From Coriobacteriales bacterium (lineage in GTDB: Bacteria; Actinomycetota; Coriobacteriia; Coriobacteriales; UBA8131), in contig JAITTM010000049.1 of NCBI GenBank assembly GCA_031286975.1, forward strand, positions 1 to 5,100: 5,100 nucleotides of DNA, given 5' to 3'. Shown here piece by piece: positions 1 to 5,095 of the stretch. A program made the translations under genes and the position numbers. The notes beneath the pieces were generated by a model. The model had not been told where the DNA came from and did not search any database. It worked only from the letters and a program-made list of their open reading frames with translations. Within the stretch, counting starts at the first letter, position 1. Each line of letters opens with the position of its first letter.

Positions 1-73
1 CTGACATGGTTAGCGGCATCTTAACCCTTCCTCCCTGTGGCGGATGGGTCAATTTTCGAGTACATTTCTATTT

Positions 74-117
74 TGAGGCAACGAATGTGCTTGGAGTACT
101 TTTTTTATGAGGCAACG
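74..117. repeat. 10-base direct repeat upstream of dnaB
   Basis: TGAGGCAACG occurs exactly at 74-83 and again at 108-117, 34 bases apart, in the spacer before dnaB. Both copies are preceded by T-rich sequence. The repeat could be a paired protein-binding site or chance. There is no known motif to which I can assign it. Confidence 0.4.
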
Positions 118-177
118 CGGTCTGTGTTTCCCTGGCGCGTTTTGGTGTATCATCAACAACTCACGCAACAGACGAAA

Positions 178-183
178 AAAGGA
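178..183 (+). promoter_or_regulatory. ribosome binding site of dnaB
   Basis: AAAGGA ends five bases before the ATG at 189. It supports this start over internal methionines, and the protein from here has the full N-terminal domain expected of DnaB. Confidence 0.65.
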
Positions 184-188
184 CGGGC

Positions 189-1538
189 ATGGCGGATTTT
201 ATCGACAACACACCCCCGCAGAATATCGATGCGGAGCGCGCGGTGCTTGCCGCGATGATACTTGATAGAGACGTGGTTGAGGAGGCGCTGGCCAAGATCA
301 AGGCCGGCGACTTCTACCGGCCTGCCCACCAGAAGATATACGCCGCCATCGAGGATCTTTATACCCGCGCCATCCCCGTCGATCAGCTCTCACTTGCTGA
401 TCGTCTTGAGGCAAAAGGCGAACTTGAGGCAGTGGGAGACCGGCTCTACATCCTTGAGCTGGCAAACAATGCCTTTGCGCTGGCTAACTGGGCGCATCAT
501 GTCGACATCGTCAAGCGCAACGCGCTGCTGCGCGACCTTATCTCTGCATCGACGCATATCACCGCCTTGGGGCGTAGCGCCACCGACGACATCGATAACG
601 TGATCGAGGAGTCCGAGAAACTGCTGTTTGAGGTTACCAACAAGCGGATCGACTCGACCTTCAAGGATCTCAAGACCCTGCTGGGCGATTCGGTTACCTT
701 GCTGGGCGATATGGCAGAGAATAAATCGCATCTCTTGGGGGTGCCCACCGGCTTCAGGGAGCTCGACGGCCTTTTGGCGGGCATGCGCGGCGGCGACCTA
801 CTCATCTTAGCGGCGCGTCCCGGCGTGGGCAAGACCTCGTTTGCGCTCAATATCGCCATCAATGCGGCAAAAGCGGGCACCTCGGTTGCTTTTTTCTCGT
901 TGGAGATGCCCTCAGACCAACTCACGCAACGCCTGTTGTGCAGCGAGGCGCGTGTTGATTCGTGGCGCATGCGCACGGGTTCGCTCGGCGACGGCGACTG
1001 GAAGCAGATCATCGCTGCCTGTGGCGATCTGAACGATTGCGCCTTTGCCATCGACGACACTCCGGGTCTCTCTATAACGGAGCTGCGCGCAAAAGCCAGG
1101 CGGCAACTGCGCAATGCCGAGAAGGGCCTGATCGTGATCGACTACCTGCAGCTGATGCAGTCGCATGGCTCGCAGGATCGCCAGCGCTACCTTGAGGTGG
1201 GGGACATCACCCGCGGCCTCAAGATCTTGGCCAAGGAGCTTAAGGTGCCCGTGTTGGCGCTCAGCCAGCTGTCGCGTGCCGTTGAGATGCGCGGCGGCAA
1301 AAAGCGTCCGCAACTCAGCGACCTGCGCGAGTCGGGCTCCATTGAGCAAGATGCCGACGTGGTCATGTTCATCGACCGCTCGTTTAACGCCGACGAGGCC
1401 GCAGACGGCGACCGCCCCGACAACGGCATGGCCCAACTCATGGTGGCCAAACACCGCAACGGCGCCACCAAGGATATCGACCTGGTTTTTTTGCCCGAGT
1501 ACACAACCTTCATGAGTGCCTATAAGGAGAAGGTCTGA
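189..1538 (+). CDS. dnaB: replicative DNA helicase DnaB
   Basis: This is the hexameric ATP-driven helicase that moves along the lagging-strand template at the replication fork and recruits primase. The 449 residues match the usual family length (about 440-470). Residues about 8-110 form the N-terminal helical domain (PQNIDAERAVL, then FYRPAHQKIY). A linker follows, and the RecA-like ATPase domain runs from about 180 to 445. Visible motifs are Walker A ARPGVGKT (209-216, with K215 and T216), catalytic-type Glu E239 in FSLEM, Walker B LIVIDYLQLM (314-323, D318), LSQLSR (358-363), DLRESGSIEQDAD (378-390) and the KHRNG arginine-finger segment (421-425, R423). No intein interrupts it, although DnaB is a common intein host. 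It converges on rmuC with a 10-base gap. All key residues are present, so it is very likely functional. Confidence 0.98.
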   Translation: MADFIDNTPPQNIDAERAVLAAMILDRDVVEEALAKIKAGDFYRPAHQKIYAAIEDLYTRAIPVDQLSLADRLEAKGELEAVGDRLYILELANNAFALANWAHHVDIVKRNALLRDLISASTHITALGRSATDDIDNVIEESEKLLFEVTNKRIDSTFKDLKTLLGDSVTLLGDMAENKSHLLGVPTGFRELDGLLAGMRGGDLLILAARPGVGKTSFALNIAINAAKAGTSVAFFSLEMPSDQLTQRLLCSEARVDSWRMRTGSLGDGDWKQIIAACGDLNDCAFAIDDTPGLSITELRAKARRQLRNAEKGLIVIDYLQLMQSHGSQDRQRYLEVGDITRGLKILAKELKVPVLALSQLSRAVEMRGGKKRPQLSDLRESGSIEQDADVVMFIDRSFNADEAADGDRPDNGMAQLMVAKHRNGATKDIDLVFLPEYTTFMSAYKEKV

Positions 1539-1548
1539 TGCTGCGCGG

Positions 1549-3042
1549 CTAAACCCCGTCCTTCTCCGTGAGCTCGACGGGCGCTTTGCCTTCAGCTTCG
1601 CTTTTTGGGGCGGTTTCGACCTCGATTTCAAGCCCGACCTTCTCCACAGCTTCAATCTCGAAGTCGGGCTCGCCCAAAAGTGCTATCGATTCATTGGTGG
1701 GCAGCTCCTGCACCTTGCCCATCTTGCGATTGATGTTGTTGGACTTGGACTTGATGCGATCGATGTCTTTGCTGGCAGCGTCGAGCTTTTTTTGCACGCC
1801 CTCCAGCATGCCCTCGAATTTGGTAAACTCACCTTTGACCGCGCCAAGAATCTTCCAGACCTCGCTTGAGCGCTTTTCGATTGCCAGGGTCTTGAAGCCC
1901 ATTTGCAGTGAACTGAGAAACGCCACCAAGTTGGTGGGGCCAACAACCGTAACGCGGTATTCACGTTGCAGCGTCTCGAACAGCGTTGGTCGGCGCAGCA
2001 CTTCGGCATAAAGCCCTTCGGTCGGCACAAACATGATGGCAAAATCCGTGGTCTTTGGCGGGTTGATGTACTTATCACGGATGTCGCGTGCAAACGACTT
2101 GATGCGCAGCTCCAGTCGTTTGGCAACCGTCTCAACACCCTCTTCGCCCTTGCCGTCGTAGGCCTCAAGCAGGCGCTCGTAGTCCTCAACGGGAAACTTG
2201 GAGTCGATTGGCAGCAACACTGTGTCCTCGTCGGTTTTGCCGGGCATCACCACGGCAAACTCCACGCGCTCCTGGCTCCGCGGCTTGACCTGCGCGTTGT
2301 GCTCGTATTGCTCGGGCGAGAGCACCTGCTCCAAAATCGCGCCCAGCTGGATCTCGCCCAGGTTGCCGCGCGTCTTGACGTTGGTGAGCACCTTCTTCAG
2401 ATCGCCCACGCCGCTGGCCAGCGTCTGCATCTCTCCCAGACCCTTGTGCACCTGGTCGAGCCGTTCGCTTATCAATTTGAAGCTCTCGTTAAAGCGTTTT
2501 TCCACTGACTCCTGCAGTTTCTCGTCCACGGTCTTGCGCATCTGCTCGAGCCTGGTGGCGTTGTCATCTTGCAGCGATTTGAGTTGCCGCTCAAGCGTTT
2601 CGCGGTTTGCGGCAAGCTGTTTGTCGATGGTCTCGCGAGAAGAGGCCTGCTCCCTGGTCAAGGTCTCACGAATCGCGGTGAGCTGTTTATCGGTAGCCTC
2701 ACGCGTGGTGGCCTGCTCCTTGGTCAGTGTCTCGCGCACCTCCCTAAGCGAGTTGGCCTGCTCCTCGCGATTTTCGCGCAGCGTCTTTTGCAGCTCCTCG
2801 CGACTGCGGCCAAATTCATCGCGGATAAGACCGTCCACTCGCATAAAGCCAGCCTCCATCCCCGCGAGCTTGAGCTGCTGCTCAGCAAGGGCCTGTTGTG
2901 TGGTCGCAAGTGTCTGTTGTAGCGCCTGCATCCCTTCGCGGGCTTTCTTGTCGTTGCGCAGCAACGCGACGACCCAGAGTGCTATCAGCACCACCACCAG
3001 CAGCGTCACCGCCGCCATAGTGCCCAAAATAATCTCTGGCAT
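1549..3042 (-). CDS. rmuC: DNA recombination protein RmuC
   Basis: This is a RmuC-family protein of 497 residues. The family was first linked to limiting inversions at short inverted repeats in E. coli and has a predicted PD-(D/E)xK nuclease-like core; its exact reaction is uncertain. Residues 4-28 form one hydrophobic segment, then RNDKK, suggesting an N-terminal membrane anchor with the rest in the cytoplasm. Residues about 35-200 are a charged coiled coil containing 22-residue repeats. The RmuC domain spans about 200-440: RGNLGEIQLGAIL (225-237), VEFAVVMPG (260-268) and IDSKFP (279-284), where D280 and K282 fit the (D/E)xK motif. E261 may fill the preceding acidic position, by inference. 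The tail (445-497) is acidic and probably disordered. I chose the ATG at 3042 because AGGAG lies six bases upstream. The open frame reaches 3216, but that 58-codon extension has no hydrophobic start and crosses the promoter. Confidence 0.95.
   Translation of the reverse strand: MPEIILGTMAAVTLLVVVLIALWVVALLRNDKKAREGMQALQQTLATTQQALAEQQLKLAGMEAGFMRVDGLIRDEFGRSREELQKTLRENREEQANSLREVRETLTKEQATTREATDKQLTAIRETLTREQASSRETIDKQLAANRETLERQLKSLQDDNATRLEQMRKTVDEKLQESVEKRFNESFKLISERLDQVHKGLGEMQTLASGVGDLKKVLTNVKTRGNLGEIQLGAILEQVLSPEQYEHNAQVKPRSQERVEFAVVMPGKTDEDTVLLPIDSKFPVEDYERLLEAYDGKGEEGVETVAKRLELRIKSFARDIRDKYINPPKTTDFAIMFVPTEGLYAEVLRRPTLFETLQREYRVTVVGPTNLVAFLSSLQMGFKTLAIEKRSSEVWKILGAVKGEFTKFEGMLEGVQKKLDAASKDIDRIKSKSNNINRKMGKVQELPTNESIALLGEPDFEIEAVEKVGLEIEVETAPKSEAEGKAPVELTEKDGV
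1555..1581. terminator. weak hairpin at the dnaB/rmuC convergence
   Basis: CCCGTC (1555-1560) pairs with GACGGG (1576-1581), a six-base stem with a 15-base loop. It lies just past the dnaB stop, inside the last codons of rmuC. There is only a TTT four bases further on, so it is not a canonical intrinsic terminator. It is the only candidate I see for ending dnaB transcription near its stop. Confidence 0.25.
2584..2736 (-). repeat. 22-residue coiled-coil repeats inside rmuC
   Basis: Within RmuC the segment RETL recurs at residues 103, 125 and 147, exactly 22 residues (66 bases) apart. The first two units agree at 15 of 22 positions (RETLT-EQA--RE--DKQL), and the third diverges after RETLERQLK. 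Twenty-two residues equal two 11-residue (hendecad) periods, which fits an extended coiled coil. The array probably lengthens the stalk between membrane and nuclease-like domain and could vary in copy number between strains. Confidence 0.75.
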
Positions 3043-3048
3043 TGTTTT

Positions 3049-3053
3049 CTCCT
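3049..3053 (-). promoter_or_regulatory. ribosome binding site of rmuC
   Basis: AGGAG on the - strand lies six bases before the ATG at 3042. It fixes the start of rmuC and argues against the longer open frame that begins at 3216. Confidence 0.8.
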
Positions 3054-3089
3054 GACTTCTTTTGAGAGGCACCTTGATGTATGGGCACC

Positions 3090-3098
3090 ATTGTAGCA
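3090..3098 (-). promoter_or_regulatory. extended -10 promoter of rmuC
   Basis: The - strand reads TGCTACAAT, a TGn extension followed by TACAAT, which matches the -10 consensus TATAAT at five of six positions. No good -35 lies 16-18 bases upstream, which is normal for extended -10 promoters. Transcription would start near 3083, giving a leader of about 40 bases before rmuC. The GTTAGAT box is centred about 80 bases upstream of that start. Confidence 0.5.
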
Positions 3099-3148
3099 GC
3101 AAAGACGCGGCACGGGTTTCTCCCCAACAGCAACACGCCAAAACAACC

Positions 3149-3177
3149 TCAATTGTTAGATTGGAGTTAGATGGGGC
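3149..3177. repeat. GTTAGAY tandem box, copy 1
   Basis: The + strand has GTTAGAT at 3155-3161 and again at 3166-3172, separated by TGGA, then GGGGC. The same block recurs at 4962-4990. Between the copies only a few positions differ, in the spacer, in the last base of the second heptamer and at the left edge. Two heptamers at 11-base spacing fit the layout used by OmpR/PhoB-type response regulators. Here it lies upstream of the rmuC promoter. It could equally be one copy of a dispersed intergenic repeat. Confidence 0.6.
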
Positions 3178-3183
3178 AGGCAC

Positions 3184-3215
3184 TGCCAACCTTGTCATGC
3201 GCATCCAAGGTGGCA
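3184..3215. other. hairpin-forming inverted repeat
   Basis: TGCCAACCTTG (3184-3194) pairs with CAAGGTGGCA (3206-3215): ten base pairs with one bulged A. The 11-base loop contains the palindrome ATGCGCAT. It sits beside the GTTAGAT box. Neither side carries a T-tract, so it is not an obvious intrinsic terminator. Confidence 0.5.
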
Positions 3216-3222
3216 AGCTGAC

Positions 3223-3234
3223 CGTCTCCGGACG
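3223..3234 (+). other. short UNCG-type hairpin
   Basis: CGTC-TCCG-GACG forms a four-base stem closed by a C(UCCG)G loop, which belongs to the unusually stable UNCG tetraloop class when read as RNA from the + strand. It lies eight bases beyond the larger hairpin at 3184-3215. The stem is short, so it may be chance. Confidence 0.35.
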
Positions 3235-3287
3235 ATGAGGCTGCTTTGAGCACGCCGCAAGCCCGCTTTAGCGCCTGTCCGCACCCA

Positions 3288-3344
3288 CGCCGTCCCAGCC
3301 TGCCTCGCAGCGCCGCCGTCCCAGCCTGCCTCGCAGCGCCGCCG
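3288..3344. repeat. 26-base tandem repeat, 2.2 copies
   Basis: A 26-base unit beginning CGCCGTCCCAGCC occupies 3288-3313 and is repeated exactly at 3314-3339. Five more matching bases follow before it breaks at 3345. The two full copies are identical, which suggests recent duplication or slippage. It is GC-rich and lies outside any supported gene. Confidence 0.9.
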
Positions 3345-3354
3345 CCTCGTCGAC

Positions 3355-3372
3355 CCCTGGTGATCAACAGGG
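3355..3372 (-). terminator. possible terminator hairpin after the surface gene
   Basis: CCCTG and CAGGG (3355-3359 and 3368-3372) form a five-base stem around an eight-base loop that contains TGATCA. It lies three bases beyond the stop codon of the surface gene. No T-tract follows, so termination here would be weak or would need a protein factor. Confidence 0.3.
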
Positions 3373-3375
3373 CAC

Positions 3376-4683
3376 TTAACGAGAAGCGCGACGCTTTTGC
3401 GTGACTATCGCAGCCAACACACCCAATAGACTCAGGCTGCTTAGTGTCAGAATCAGTGGCAGTGGTAGAGCCAGATCAAGTGTATCGCCAGTCTTTGGTA
3501 GCGTGCTGCCAGCATCTGGTGGTGTACCGTCAGTGTTTGGCACACTACTGCTGCCTTCTACAAAATAGGGAAAATAGGCATTCCACGTTGGCTCTGCTGT
3601 GGCTGAATAAGCAGCCAAACTACCGCTCGGAAGATTAACTATAAAACCAGGGTTATTATGCGTTGGGTTTGGGAGGGCATCGATGCCAAATACTTCCGGG
3701 CCTATGTTTGCTGGCGGTTTAGACGATTGAAACGTTACATTGGTTAGGTCAGGACACTGTGCAAATGCGTATTCACCTATGGTTGTAACACTGGCTGGAA
3801 TGGTAACGTTTGTCAGAGCAGACCCTACAAAAGCTACCCTGCCAATATCTTGAACCCCAGAGGGGATTGCCAAATCAGTGAGGGCAAGACATTCTCCAAA
3901 AGCATTTTCGCCAATAGATGTCAGTGTGCTGGGCAGTGAAACATTGGTAAGCGCTGGGCATCTAGCAAAGACACTCTGCGACAGAACAGTGATTCCCTCT
4001 GGGATATTGATGGTTGTGAGTGCCCGGCAGCTGCGAAATGCTCCCTCTCCAATGCTTGTGATACCGTCTGGCAGAACCATGGTCAACAAAGCATCGCAGC
4101 CATAAAACGCGCGATGCTCTATGCTTTTAACAGTGTCAGGCAAATTCATGCCGACCAAAGCAGCGCAGTTCGAAAAAGCTTCAGCACTGATACTTGTAAC
4201 AGTGTCAGGCAAACTCACGCTAGTCAAAGCGCTGCAGCCCCGAAAAACTCGAGCACCGATACTTGTAACAGTGTTGGGCAAGCTCACACTGGTCAGAGTG
4301 GCAACAAAAACAAAAGCCTCATCACCAATAGCCGTTACCGTGTAAGTGTCGGTACCGTCAGATACGGTCGATGGTCCCGTATAGCTGGTAACAGTGTAGG
4401 CAGAAGCGCCCCCGCTTGGAGAAGCTCTCTTGATTAAAGTGACCGTTGTTGCAGAAGTCACCTGATAGTCAAAATCTCCGTCTGTAAAAGTGCCGCCGAC
4501 AGGAGTTGCAAGTGGAGCCAAGCCGGTTTCTTCATCAGGAGAAGGACTGGCTTGCTCGGCGGGAACAGAGCCGGTTTGCTCGGCAACCTCAAGCTCATCC
4601 GCAGAGGCCATCCCCATCCCACAAAGAGGCAACAGCGCCAAAGCCAAAGTTAACGCAACGGTAATTCTCGTCAGCTTCGTCAT
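3376..4683 (-). CDS. LPxTG-anchored BspA-type leucine-rich-repeat surface protein
   Basis: This is a 435-residue secreted protein built for covalent attachment to the cell wall. Residues 1-28 are a signal peptide with likely cleavage after ASA (26-28). C21 is not a lipoprotein site, because LPLC lacks the lipobox. Residues 29-60 are low in complexity and rich in Ser, Pro, Glu and Ala. A beta-type cap (64-116) leads into LRR_5/BspA-type repeats, with the core pattern SIG--AF at 117, 140, 163, 186, 209, 232, 255, 278 and 300 and a looser copy near 326. The period is 23 residues except for one of 22. A capping stretch (348-377) includes NLPSGSLAAYS. A linker leads to the sortase motif LPKTG (395-399), a hydrophobic segment (404-427) and the tail KRRASR. 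Relatives act as adhesins or surface-binding proteins; the ligand here is unknown. No sortase gene is in the window. AAGGAG eight bases upstream supports the start. Confidence 0.93.
   Translation of the reverse strand: MTKLTRITVALTLALALLPLCGMGMASADELEVAEQTGSVPAEQASPSPDEETGLAPLATPVGGTFTDGDFDYQVTSATTVTLIKRASPSGGASAYTVTSYTGPSTVSDGTDTYTVTAIGDEAFVFVATLTSVSLPNTVTSIGARVFRGCSALTSVSLPDTVTSISAEAFSNCAALVGMNLPDTVKSIEHRAFYGCDALLTMVLPDGITSIGEGAFRSCRALTTINIPEGITVLSQSVFARCPALTNVSLPSTLTSIGENAFGECLALTDLAIPSGVQDIGRVAFVGSALTNVTIPASVTTIGEYAFAQCPDLTNVTFQSSKPPANIGPEVFGIDALPNPTHNNPGFIVNLPSGSLAAYSATAEPTWNAYFPYFVEGSSSVPNTDGTPPDAGSTLPKTGDTLDLALPLPLILTLSSLSLLGVLAAIVTQKRRASR
4159..4296 (-). repeat. near-identical 69-base LRR units
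   Basis: Two successive 23-codon units (protein residues 130-152 and 153-175) share LTSVSLP-TVTSI at the protein level. At the DNA level the + strand string GATACTTGTAACAGTGT recurs exactly 69 bases apart, at 4189 and 4258. These are the closest pair in the array and look like the most recent duplication. Other units keep the length but have diverged in sequence. Confidence 0.8.
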
Positions 4684-4691
4684 TGCAGATA

Positions 4692-4697
4692 CTCCTT
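4692..4697 (-). promoter_or_regulatory. ribosome binding site of the surface-protein gene
   Basis: AAGGAG on the - strand lies eight bases before the ATG at 4683, a strong site that fixes the start immediately before the signal peptide. Confidence 0.85.
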
Positions 4698-4729
4698 AAC
4701 TCAGTTCACCAGCTCAAATTGCCAAAGGT

Positions 4730-4755
4730 ATTCTACACTATTTTTTATACACTAT
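4730..4755 (-). promoter_or_regulatory. likely promoter region of the surface gene with duplicated octamer
   Basis: On the + strand TACACTAT occurs at 4734-4741 and again at 4748-4755, 14 bases apart and separated by T-rich sequence. On the - strand this region offers the -10-like hexamers TAGAAT (4730-4735) and TATAAA (4744-4749), but no clear -35. A start near 4724 would give a leader of about 40 bases. The repeated octamer overlapping the probable promoter suggests an operator or a duplicated promoter. Confidence 0.4.
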
Positions 4756-4961
4756 GTCGGCCAAAACAAGCCCGACTGGCCTTTGGGTGACCCCAAAACC
4801 CTCCAAAAACCCCTGCTGGTTCTCGCTGATTTTCTGTTTGATGCAGCCTTGCACACAGTGAACCACAAGGCGACATATCCACGTTCTGGTGAATGGGCGA
4901 CCCCCTCGCGGTTAAGTCTTTTGCGTATTGGCCTCGTTTGCTTTCGTGGCAAAAAAGATCC

Positions 4962-4990
4962 CCGATTGTTAGATTGAGGTTAGACGGGGC
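4962..4990. repeat. GTTAGAY tandem box, copy 2
   Basis: GTTAGAT (4968-4974), TGAG, then GTTAGAC (4979-4985) and GGGGC match copy 1 at 3149-3177 in the same orientation. This copy is also bounded by CCCCG (4960-4964) and CGGGG (4985-4989), which can pair around a 20-base loop. On the - strand that pair is followed by ATC and then six T residues (4951-4956). On the + strand TGTTATCAT (4991-4999) gives an extended -10-like sequence eight bases past the second heptamer hexamer region. Confidence 0.6.
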
Positions 4991-4999
4991 TGTTATCAT
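4991..4999 (+). promoter_or_regulatory. possible rightward extended -10 promoter
   Basis: TGTTATCAT consists of TG, one base, and TATCAT, and begins five bases after the GTTAGAC heptamer ends, so the box would occupy the usual -35 position. This is how PhoB-class activators are often arranged. No gene start is visible before the window ends, and copy 1 of the box has no such -10, so this is tentative. Confidence 0.25.
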
Positions 5000-5018
5000 T
5001 CCTTTTGGAGGTTGTCGT

Positions 5019-5048
5019 CCGCGGCGCTAGCATCGATGCTAACCGCGG
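5019..5048. other. perfect palindrome flanked by CCGCGG
   Basis: TAGCATCGATGCTA (5028-5041) is a perfect 14-base palindrome. It is flanked by CCGCGG at 5019-5024 and 5043-5048, each itself palindromic, with three intervening bases on the left and one on the right. The block could fold into a long hairpin or bind a symmetric dimer. No T-tract follows. Confidence 0.65.
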
Positions 5049-5073
5049 CACTCGTTCCACTGTGCGCCCGCCC

Positions 5074-5095
5074 GCCCCGCCCCGCCCCGCCCCGC
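5074..5095. repeat. GCCCC pentanucleotide repeat
   Basis: GCCCC is repeated four times without interruption, followed by GC, and preceded by two GCCC units from 5066. It ends at an A at 5096, close to the window edge, so more related sequence may lie beyond. Such tracts are prone to slippage. Confidence 0.85.

Larger units (their letters stand above)
1..188. other. spacer upstream of dnaB, no gene supported
   Basis: No convincing coding sequence lies here. A 73-codon reading frame from position 37 runs into dnaB in another frame, has no clear ribosome binding site and resembles no family I recognise. In many bacteria dnaB follows rplI, but the end of rplI is not visible here. The spacer holds a 10-base direct repeat, TGAGGCAACG, at 74-83 and 108-117, and T-rich stretches at 69-74 and 100-106. 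A weak -10-like hexamer, TATCAT, sits at 148-153 without a recognisable -35. A dnaB promoter probably lies in this stretch, but I cannot place it with confidence. Confidence 0.5.
3043..3375. other. 333-base spacer between surface gene and rmuC
   Basis: I see no gene here. Read on the - strand from the surface gene towards rmuC, it holds a short hairpin after the stop, GC-rich sequence with a 26-base tandem repeat, two hairpins, the GTTAGAT box and the rmuC promoter. A 66-codon frame starting with TTG at 3367 crosses the tandem repeat, has no ribosome binding site and has a composition set by the repeat, so I do not call it. Base composition changes sharply: 3301-3360 is 48/60 GC, whereas the neighbouring surface gene is near 45-50%. 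Confidence 0.7.

Noticed and set aside
37..258. 73-codon + strand frame before dnaB
   Set aside because: It overlaps the well-supported dnaB start in another frame, has no good ribosome binding site and shows no recognisable domain.
497..1114. 205-codon - strand frame antisense to dnaB
   Set aside because: Ser- and Arg-rich shadow of dnaB with no family signature.
1538..1552. Four-codon frame whose ATG overlaps the dnaB stop (TGATG)
   Set aside because: It is too short to mean anything, and no continuing gene follows on the + strand.
912..1655. 247-codon - strand frame antisense to dnaB
   Set aside because: It overlaps dnaB and also the end of rmuC, and its long length follows from GC-rich codon bias in dnaB.
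2198..3055. 285-codon + strand frame antisense to rmuC
   Set aside because: The product is almost all Ser, Leu, Arg and Cys, the mirror of the coiled-coil codons in rmuC. No real protein signature is present.
3043..3216. 58-codon N-terminal extension of rmuC
   Set aside because: The downstream ATG at 3042 has AGGAG at the right distance and begins the membrane anchor. The extension runs through the promoter and the GTTAGAT box.
3167..3367. 66-codon - strand frame with TTG start
   Set aside because: It has no ribosome binding site and its Arg/Gly/Ala-rich composition is imposed by the 26-base tandem repeat.
4114..4437. 107-codon + strand frame antisense to the LRR gene
   Set aside because: It is the complement of the 69-base repeats, which explains its apparent internal repetition.
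4600..4683. Lipoprotein signal at C21 of the surface protein
   Set aside because: LPLC does not fit the lipobox, while the ASA cleavage site and LPKTG anchor give a coherent sortase-anchored protein.
4875..4883. DnaA-box-like ATATCCACG
   Set aside because: It matches TTATCCACA at only seven of nine positions and stands alone, so there is no evidence for an origin.
4745..4999. 84-codon - strand frame upstream of the surface gene
   Set aside because: The only SD-like bases abut the ATG with no spacing, it runs through the repeated box and into the promoter, and it has no recognisable domain.
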